Shown here: positions 58,139 through 64,000 of the stretch, one piece after another | Position numbering within the stretch: position 1 is the stretch's first letter | Layout: each line of letters starts with the position of its first letter | Source: Rhodococcus sp. 4CII | Lineage (GTDB): Bacteria; Actinomycetota; Actinomycetes; Mycobacteriales; Mycobacteriaceae | DNA length: 64,000 bases | Direction: 5' to 3' | NCBI RefSeq assembly: GCF_014256275.1 | Contig: NZ_JACCFE010000002.1 | Coordinates: 6,150,001 to 6,214,000, forward strand | Program-made: the position numbers and the translations under genes | Notes under the pieces: generated by a model | What the model was told of the DNA's origin: nothing | The model's database searches: none | Seen by the model: the letters and a program-made list of their open reading frames with translations, nothing else

Positions 58139-58942
58139 CTAGCTGCCCAGCTTCTTGTAGAACGTCCCGACGATCGGCGCGACCACCGCGCGTGGGCTGT
58201 ACTGCCCGGCAACGGACATCGCCTTGCTGATGAGACCGGGCACGACGCGCATCTTGTTGTCCGCCAGACCGTCGAGCGACACCTTGGCGGTGTATTCGCT
58301 GGAGATCCACAGGAAGTCGGGCACCAGCCTGTCCACGATCGACGCGTCCGCCGGATCGGGCTCCTCGGTGCGGACCGGGCCGGGCGCGAGCAGCGTGACG
58401 TTCACCCCCGTCCCCTTGAGTTCGCCGCGCAGCGACTCGGAGAACGTATTGACGAACGCCTTGCTGGCCGCGTACGTGGCGTTGTGGGGGATGGGCATGT
58501 TGCCTGCCGCGGAACCGACCATGAGGATGGCGCCGGACCTGCGGTCGATCATCCCGGGCAGCACCGCGAGCGTGAGGTCGTGCACCGCAACGGCGTTGAG
58601 TTCCACCTGGGCCCGTTCGTACGCGGGGTCGAGTCCGGCGACGGGACCGAACGTGGCGATGCCGGCGTTGTTGCACAGCACGCTGATCTCACGACCGGCC
58701 AGTTCGGTGACGAGGGCGGCCCGCGCGTCGCGATCCGACAGATCGCACGCACGCACGTCGACCTCGACGCCGTACTTGTCACGCAGGGTCGCGGCGAGTG
58801 ACTCCATCACCTCGCCGCGGCGCGCGACGAGGACGAGGGAGTGGCCCCGGGAGGCGAGATCGGTGGCCAGCGCCTCGCCGATTCCGGACGAGGCACCGGT
58901 CACGACGGCGCGGGCACTGGGAGTGGGGTTCGGCAAGCTCAC
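58139..58942 (-). CDS. cmrA: CmrA-type mycolate reductase (SDR)
   Basis: A 267-residue short-chain dehydrogenase. The NADP site is VTGASSGIGEAL at about 14-25, with NNAG near 92 and the catalytic Ser/Tyr-Lys in MVGSAAG and TYAASK. It matches Rv2509, the orthologue of Corynebacterium CmrA, which reduces the 3-oxo intermediate to the mature mycolic motif. The orn-Rv2510c-Rv2509 order supports this over a generic SDR. Convergent with the ATPase gene, 9 bp apart. Confidence 0.85.
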   Translation of the reverse strand: MSLPNPTPSARAVVTGASSGIGEALATDLASRGHSLVLVARRGEVMESLAATLRDKYGVEVDVRACDLSDRDARAALVTELAGREISVLCNNAGIATFGPVAGLDPAYERAQVELNAVAVHDLTLAVLPGMIDRRSGAILMVGSAAGNMPIPHNATYAASKAFVNTFSESLRGELKGTGVNVTLLAPGPVRTEEPDPADASIVDRLVPDFLWISSEYTAKVSLDGLADNKMRVVPGLISKAMSVAGQYSPRAVVAPIVGTFYKKLGS

Positions 58943-58960
58943 GGTCAGCAGCGTAGTGCG

Positions 58961-60985
58961 TCAGATGCGGGCCGCGAGCCGGGTGCCCTGCTCGATGGCA
59001 CGTTTGGCGTCGAGTTCGGCCGCGACGTCGGCGCCGCCGATGACGTGGGTGGTGACGCCGGCAACGGTCAGTTCGTCGACCAGGTCACGCACCGATTCCT
59101 GCCCCGCGCAGATCACGACGTTGTCGACGGCGAGGGTGCGCGGCTTCTCGCGCTCGGCGCCGAACGTGATGTGCAGGCCGTCGTCGTCGATGCGTTCGTA
59201 GTTGACCCCGGACAATTCCTGCACGCCCTTGTTCTTCAGTGCGGCCCGGTGCACCCAGCCGGTGGTCTTCGCGAGACCGGCGCCGATGCGGCCGCTCTTG
59301 CGTTGCAGCAGGTACACCTCACGCGGCGACGGCTCCGGGATCGGTGTGGTGAGGGCGCCTGCCGCGGCCTCGGGTTCGGTGACACCCCACTCCTGCTTCC
59401 ACTCCTTCAGATCGAGGGTCGGGGAGTGCTCGTGGGTGAGGAATTCGCTGACGTCGACGCCGATCCCGCCGGCGCCGATCACCGCGACCGACCGCCCGAC
59501 GGGGGCGCCGCCCCGCACGACCTCCGGATACGTGAGGACCTTCGGGTGGTCGATCCCGGGAATGGACGGAACACGCGGCGTCACGCCGGTCGCGACGATC
59601 ACCTCGTCGTATTCGCCGACCAGGTCGGTCGCGGTGACCCGGGTATGGAGCCGCACATCGACGCCGGCCAGCGGGAGTTGCCGGTTGTAGTACCGGATCG
59701 TCTCCGCGAACTCCTCCTTGCCGGGGATCTTGCGGGCGATGCCGAACTGGCCGCCGATCTCCGAATCGGCCTCGAACAGTGTCACCGCGTGGCCGCGCTG
59801 CGCCAGGCCGAGCGCCGCGGACAGTCCCGCGGGGCCGGCGCCGACGACGGCGACGCGCTTGGCCGTCCGGGTGGGGGAGAGCGTCAGTTCCGTCTCCCGG
59901 CCGGCACGCGGGTTCAGCAGGCACGACACGTGCTTGCGTACGAACGCGTGATCGAGGCAGGCCTGGTTGCAGGCGATGCACGTGTTGATCTCGTCGGGGG
60001 TACCCGCCTCGGCCTTCCGGACCCAGTCGGGGTCGGCGAGCATCGGGCGCGCCATCGAGATCAGCTGCGCGTCACCGCGGGTCAGGATCTCCTCGGCGAC
60101 CTGCGGCATGTTGATCCGGTTGGATGCGGCGACCGGGATGGTCACGTGTTTCTCGAGCTTGCCGGTGATGTCGGCGAACGCGGCCCGCGGCACCGACGTC
60201 ACGATCGTGGGAACACGGGATTCGTGCCAGCCGATGTCGGTGTTGATGACGGTCGCGCCCGCGGCTTCCACTTCCCGTGCCAGCGAAACGATCTCGTCCC
60301 ACGTCTGACCGCCCTCGACGAGGTCGGCCATGGACAGACGGAAGATGATGATGAAGTCCGGGCCCACCGCCTCGCGGGTGCGGCGGACGATCTCGACGGC
60401 CATCCGACGGCGGTTCTCGGGAGTGCCGCCCCACTCGTCGGTGCGCTTGTTGGTGCGCTCGCACAAGAACTGGTTGATGAAGTAGCCTTCGCCGCCCATG
60501 ATCTCGACGCCGTCGTAGTTCGCCTGTTGCGCGAGCCGCGCGCAGCGCACGAAGTTGCGGATCTGCCAGCGCACGCCGCGGCCGGTGAGTGCGCGGGGCC
60601 GGAACGGGTTGATCGGCGCCTTGATCGACGAGGCGGAGACGCTCAGCGGCTGGTAGCTGTACCGGCCGGCGTGCAGGATCTGCAGGGCGATCTTGCCGCC
60701 CTCGTCGTGCACCGCCTTCGTGATCGCGCGATGCCTGCGGGCCTCGACCCGGTTGGTGAGCTTGGCGCCGAACGGCAGCAGCCAGCCGGTCCGATTGGGC
60801 GCGTACCCGCCGGTGACGATCAGCGCGACACCTCCGCGGGCCCGCTCGGCGAAATATTCGGCCAGCCGGGGGACGTCTTTGGCGCGATCTTCGAGCCCGG
60901 TGTGGATGGAACCCATGATCACGCGGTTCTTCAGCGTCGTGGAACCGAGGTCGAGGGGGGCGAGGAGCTGCGGGAACTGTGTCAC
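58961..60985 (-). CDS. fadH: NADPH-dependent 2,4-dienoyl-CoA reductase
   Basis: A 674-residue FMN/FAD/4Fe-4S enzyme for beta-oxidation of unsaturated fatty acids. An N-terminal old-yellow-enzyme barrel has LQILHAGRYSY and YDGVEIMGGEGYFINQFL. The iron-sulfur Cys are in CIACNQACLDHAF and SCLLNP, and the FAD site is VAVVGAGPAGLSAALGLA. The NADPH site is VAVIGAGGIGVDVSEFL. GTG start. The padR gene ends 13 bp upstream on the same strand, so the pair is probably auto-regulated together. Confidence 0.93.
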   Translation of the reverse strand: MTQFPQLLAPLDLGSTTLKNRVIMGSIHTGLEDRAKDVPRLAEYFAERARGGVALIVTGGYAPNRTGWLLPFGAKLTNRVEARRHRAITKAVHDEGGKIALQILHAGRYSYQPLSVSASSIKAPINPFRPRALTGRGVRWQIRNFVRCARLAQQANYDGVEIMGGEGYFINQFLCERTNKRTDEWGGTPENRRRMAVEIVRRTREAVGPDFIIIFRLSMADLVEGGQTWDEIVSLAREVEAAGATVINTDIGWHESRVPTIVTSVPRAAFADITGKLEKHVTIPVAASNRINMPQVAEEILTRGDAQLISMARPMLADPDWVRKAEAGTPDEINTCIACNQACLDHAFVRKHVSCLLNPRAGRETELTLSPTRTAKRVAVVGAGPAGLSAALGLAQRGHAVTLFEADSEIGGQFGIARKIPGKEEFAETIRYYNRQLPLAGVDVRLHTRVTATDLVGEYDEVIVATGVTPRVPSIPGIDHPKVLTYPEVVRGGAPVGRSVAVIGAGGIGVDVSEFLTHEHSPTLDLKEWKQEWGVTEPEAAAGALTTPIPEPSPREVYLLQRKSGRIGAGLAKTTGWVHRAALKNKGVQELSGVNYERIDDDGLHITFGAEREKPRTLAVDNVVICAGQESVRDLVDELTVAGVTTHVIGGADVAAELDAKRAIEQGTRLAARI

Positions 60986-60998
60986 GGGCGGCGTGTCC

Positions 60999-61532
60999 TT
61001 ACTGTGCGAGCGCGTCGAGTACTTCTTGGCACCAGTCGGCGAAACCCTCTTCGACGCGGATTCCGCCGCGCAGGACGAGGTACTGGTGCAGGGCCGCCCC
61101 GGAGAGCTGGTCCGGTGCGGGGAAGTCGCGTTTTTCGATCATGCGGTAGACCTCGAGCCGGGCGGCGTGGCCGTCGCGGTGGCGGGCCACCTCGGCGGTG
61201 AGTGCGGCTATGTCACCGTGCCGAGCGGCGCGGATCTTCACTGCCAGCTCGTTGCGCAGGTGATTGGGCTCGGTCGGCTCGGCGATCCAGCGTTCGAGTT
61301 CCGCGCGCCCGGCCGCACTGACCCGGTACACCTTCTTGTCGGGTCTGCCGTCCTGCGCCACGACCTCGGCGTCGACCCAGCCGGACTCGTCCATGCGTTT
61401 GAGGACGCGGTAGATCTGCTGGTGGGTGGCGCTCTGGAAGAAGCCGATGGACTTGTCGAACCGGCGCGCCAATTCGTAGCCCGAGCCGGAGTGCTCGGTC
61501 AGCGAGACGAGGAGCGCATGTTCGAGTGCCAC
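60999..61532 (-). CDS. PadR-family transcriptional regulator
   Basis: About 177 residues. A winged-helix N-terminus (ALEHALLVSLTEHSGSGYELARRF, spread over two helices, then THQQIYRVLKRM) and DGRPDKKVYRVSAAGRAEL identify PadR; a C-terminal dimerisation domain of Vir-type length follows. GTG 61532 fits the family start; an upstream in-frame ATG would run through the operator-like repeats. It lies between fadH (same strand) and a divergent MFS gene, and probably controls both. Confidence 0.88.
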   Translation of the reverse strand: MALEHALLVSLTEHSGSGYELARRFDKSIGFFQSATHQQIYRVLKRMDESGWVDAEVVAQDGRPDKKVYRVSAAGRAELERWIAEPTEPNHLRNELAVKIRAARHGDIAALTAEVARHRDGHAARLEVYRMIEKRDFPAPDQLSGAALHQYLVLRGGIRVEEGFADWCQEVLDALAQ

Positions 61533-61544
61533 GAACAGCAGTAT

Positions 61545-61569
61545 GTATGCAACGAGGTGCGTATGCAAC
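61545..61569. promoter_or_regulatory. direct repeat GTATGCAAC in padR/MFS intergenic region
   Basis: GTATGCAAC occurs at 61545-61553 and again at 61561-61569, a 16-bp period that puts both on about the same helix face. Lies 12 bp upstream of the padR start; a good candidate for PadR self-binding. Confidence 0.5.
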
Positions 61570-61658
61570 TGAGTGCACACTAAAGTCTCCCGGCCGAACG
61601 GGACGTTCGTCGCGTCGGACCGCACGAATGTGCCGTTCGCTCGCATAGGCTCGCGGGC

Positions 61659-62984
61659 ATGAGCACCGACGTTCGTCCGCCGGCCGGGATCGGCGAGGCC
61701 GCGACGCGCAGACAGGTCGTCGCGTGGGGGTTGTGGGACTGGGGTTCGGCGGCCTTCAACGCCGTCATCCTCACGTTCGTCTTCTCCGTGTACCTGACGG
61801 ACGCCGTGGGGGAGGACCTGCCGGGATCGATCTCCGCGAGCACGTGGCTGGGATGGTCGCTCGGCATCGCCGGATTCCTCATCGCGGTGCTCGCACCCGT
61901 CACCGGTCAGCGATTCGACGCCGCGGGGCGCCGCAAATGGGCGCTCGGCGTCCTCACCTTCGCGACCGTCGGCTGCATGGCGGCGATGTTCTTCGTCCGC
62001 GACTCGTACCAGTACCTCTGGCTCGGGCTGGTGCTGCTGGCCGCTGGTTCGGTGATCTTCGAGTTGGCCGGCGTCCCGTACAACGCGATGCTCAGGCAGG
62101 TGTCGACGCCGTCGAACATCGGCCGGGTGTCGGGGTTCGGGTGGGCGATGGGCTACTTCGGCGGGATTGTGCTCCTACTGCTGTGCTACTTCGGGTTCAT
62201 CGCCGGTGACGGCGACACCCGGGGATTCCTCGGGCTCACCACCGACGGCGGACTGAACATCCGGATGGTGGCCGTGCTGGCCGCGGTGTGGTTCGCGGTC
62301 TTCGCGATTCCGGTGCTGCTGAAGGTTCCGGAACTGCCCCGCACGAACGCCGATCCGGGGGCCGACAATGCCGGTTTCGTCGAGTCGTACCGGGTGCTGT
62401 GGCGCGACCTGCGCGACCTCTGGGCCGCCGACCGCCGCACCGTCTACTTCCTGGTGGCGAGTGCGTTGTTCCGGGACGGGCTCGCCGGCGTCTTCACGTT
62501 CGGCGCCGTCCTGGCCGTCAACGTCTACGGCATCGGCGCGGGGGACGTGCTGCTGTTCGGAGTCGCGGCCAACGTCGTCTCCGCGCTGGGTGCGCTCACC
62601 GCGGGCCGGTTCGACGACCGGATCGGACCGAAAACCGTGATCGTGACCTCCCTGTCCGCGATGATCGTCGTCGGTGTCGTCCTGATGGCGGTCTCGGGTC
62701 CGGCCATGTTCTGGCTGTTCGGGCTCCTGCTGTGCCTGTTCGTGGGTCCCGCGCAGTCCTCGGCGCGCACCTTCCTCGCCCGGATCACCCCGCCCGGCCG
62801 GGAAGGGCAGATGTTCGGCCTGTATGCGACCACCGGTCGCGCCGTGTCGTTTCTGGCGCCGACCCTGTTCGGATTGTTCGCCTGGTGGTTCGCGGCAGAC
62901 CGCGCCGGGATCCTCGGCCTGGTGATCGTGCTGGCGATCGGACTCGCCGCACTGACGGTGGTGAAAGCGCCCGAACGCGATTAG
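61659..62984 (+). CDS. MFS transporter, UMF1/Atg22-like
   Basis: A 441-residue membrane protein with twelve predicted helices. WGLWDWGSAAFNAVILTFVF at the start is the hallmark of the UMF1 family; GRRKWALG and PYNAMLRQVS are also typical. Substrate unknown; the divergent position from padR-fadH suggests regulated uptake or efflux of a lipid-like or aromatic compound, which is inference. Its stop overlaps the convergent DUF4203 gene by 4 bp. Confidence 0.87.
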   Translation: MSTDVRPPAGIGEAATRRQVVAWGLWDWGSAAFNAVILTFVFSVYLTDAVGEDLPGSISASTWLGWSLGIAGFLIAVLAPVTGQRFDAAGRRKWALGVLTFATVGCMAAMFFVRDSYQYLWLGLVLLAAGSVIFELAGVPYNAMLRQVSTPSNIGRVSGFGWAMGYFGGIVLLLLCYFGFIAGDGDTRGFLGLTTDGGLNIRMVAVLAAVWFAVFAIPVLLKVPELPRTNADPGADNAGFVESYRVLWRDLRDLWAADRRTVYFLVASALFRDGLAGVFTFGAVLAVNVYGIGAGDVLLFGVAANVVSALGALTAGRFDDRIGPKTVIVTSLSAMIVVGVVLMAVSGPAMFWLFGLLLCLFVGPAQSSARTFLARITPPGREGQMFGLYATTGRAVSFLAPTLFGLFAWWFAADRAGILGLVIVLAIGLAALTVVKAPERD

Positions 62985-63562
62985 CGCTTCGCGCGACGAT
63001 CGTCGTCGATCCGGAGTTTGTCCGGAAACAGCCTCCGCTGGGTCAGCCAGCCCGCCGCCGCCACGACGACCCAGATCACCGCGGCGAAGAATTGCTGGGC
63101 GCCCTCGTTCGGATCCTCGAGGAACCGCAGCGGGCCGATGGCCAGGCCGAGTCCGGTCAGCATCATGCTGGCTCCGCCGAGAGCGGTGAGCCAGAGCAAC
63201 GCCCGCGCGCGGTACCGGTCGGCGATGAAACCGCAGGCGACGGCGAGCGCGACGATCACGATTCCGCTGAGGAGCCAGTTGGCGTCGTCGGGTTGCAGCA
63301 CACGACTGAGCTTCGCCCCGATCACGGCGCCGGCGATGATGCCGAGAAAGAATGCGGCGAACTTGAAGATCAGGGTGGTGGCCACCCATGCCACGACCGC
63401 ACTGATCGCCGCGACCAGAAACGTCGTCCCGAGCGACAGCGACAGCAGATCGGCGAGGAGCCAGCCGAGACCGAATCCCGAGGCGAGCACGGCGACGTGG
63501 AGTGAACCGACTCCGGCGAAGCACAGAACCGCGCCGACCAGAAGGATTGCGATGCCACTCAT
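62981..63562 (-). CDS. DUF4203-like (TM7S3/TM198) membrane protein
   Basis: A 193-residue protein with seven closely spaced hydrophobic segments, starting AILLVGAVLCFAGVGSL, and a short basic cytosolic tail (DDDRRAKR). The layout fits the DUF4203/TM198-like family of unknown function. Convergent with the MFS gene. A truncated hydrolase gene lies upstream on the same strand. Confidence 0.75.
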   Translation of the reverse strand: MSGIAILLVGAVLCFAGVGSLHVAVLASGFGLGWLLADLLSLSLGTTFLVAAISAVVAWVATTLIFKFAAFFLGIIAGAVIGAKLSRVLQPDDANWLLSGIVIVALAVACGFIADRYRARALLWLTALGGASMMLTGLGLAIGPLRFLEDPNEGAQQFFAAVIWVVVAAAGWLTQRRLFPDKLRIDDDRRAKR

Positions 63563-63639
63563 GGTGCCCTCCCAGGGTGCACGAGACGCGTAGTGCCATC
63601 AAACCAGAACGATCGCCCCGTCGAGGGGAACAGCAGATT

Positions 63640-64000
63640 TCAGCCCGGTGCCGTTCCGGTGCGGGTCAGGATCGCCTCCGCGAGGGCGTCGGGCCGCTGC
63701 TCCGGGATCCAGTGCGTGGCGCCGTCGAGGACGACGAACTCGTAGGGCGCATCGACGAACTCGCCGCACCGCTGGGCTCCCGCACGGCCCAGCGCCGTGT
63801 CGCCGGTGCTCCAGACGTACGTCGTGGGAACGGTGACGGCGGGTGTCTCCGCGAAGTCGCTCGTCATCGCGCGGTACCAGTTCAGCGCGGCGGTCAGCGC
63901 TCCCGGTTCGCTCAGCACGGCCACATGCTCGTCTACGAGGTCCGGCGCGACGACGTCCCCGAACATCGCGCGCAGCGCCTCTGCGTCGTCGCGGAGCAGG
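63640..64000 (-). CDS. alpha/beta hydrolase (partial, N-terminus outside window)
   Basis: The last 119 or so codons of an epoxide-hydrolase/haloalkane-dehalogenase-like protein. LNWYRAMTSDF, the strand-7 Asp region VPTTYVWSTGDTALG, and the catalytic-His segment VVLDGATHWIPEQRP are present. The reading frame stays open to the window edge at 64000, so the nucleophile elbow lies beyond it. Confidence 0.8.
   Translation of the reverse strand, partial: LLRDDAEALRAMFGDVVAPDLVDEHVAVLSEPGALTAALNWYRAMTSDFAETPAVTVPTTYVWSTGDTALGRAGAQRCGEFVDAPYEFVVLDGATHWIPEQRPDALAEAILTRTGTAPG

Noticed and set aside
58841..61201. 786-codon plus-strand frame over fadH
   Set aside because: Antisense shadow of fadH; the fadH motifs on the other strand are complete.

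Overview
The window is GC-rich actinobacterial chromosome and most likely Rhodococcus (R. jostii/opacus type) or a close mycolate-containing relative. This rests on a mycobacterial-type type I fatty-acid synthase, a CmrA-type mycolate reductase, NucS instead of MutS/MutL, the GlgE pathway, the Mec-CysO-CysM cysteine route, and gene order that closely follows two separate Mycobacterium tuberculosis blocks as I remember them. Genus and synteny are recalled knowledge; no search was run.

Layout. 1-3.6 kb: 3' part of an rRNA operon (spacer, 23S, 5S, terminator). 3.7-8.2 kb: a PucR regulator, a UBP-type zinc-finger protein, a TetR regulator and a membrane class III adenylate cyclase. 8.2-38.9 kb: the Rv1321-Rv1343c-like block. 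It holds nucS, a DivIVA-domain protein, methylmalonyl-CoA epimerase, fadA4, a thioredoxin-TPR protein, glgE-glgB divergent from glgP, dinG, pncB-pncA, clpS, a P1 peptidase, mec-cysO-cysM, a rhomboid protease, a cAMP phosphodiesterase-like MBL protein, rph and rdgB. It is interrupted by a decayed MFS/IclR remnant, a frameshifted cupin gene and an ABC-2 exporter.

39.3-42.2 kb is a junction islet: a QueC-like PP-loop protein, tRNA-Leu(UAG), a shredded HNH endonuclease gene, an unknown helix-hairpin-helix-like protein and the fas promoter. 42.2-58.9 kb is the Rv2524c-Rv2509-like block: fas-acpS, TetR, bcp, DUF3618, tRNA-Lys, L,D-transpeptidase, tRNA-His, orn, a HerA-type ATPase and cmrA. 59-64 kb: a padR-fadH pair divergent from a UMF1-type MFS transporter, a DUF4203-like membrane protein and a truncated alpha/beta hydrolase.

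Functional themes are storage and cell-envelope carbon (GlgE/GlgB/GlgP, FAS-I/AcpS/CmrA, L,D-transpeptidase), cysteine made on the protein carrier CysO, NAD salvage, and RNA/DNA quality control (NucS, DinG, RNase PH, RdgB, Orn). The most unusual points are a second cysM preceded by a 24-codon remnant of cysO, lying where murI is expected; two near-identical palindromes upstream of fas; and the islet around tRNA-Leu.
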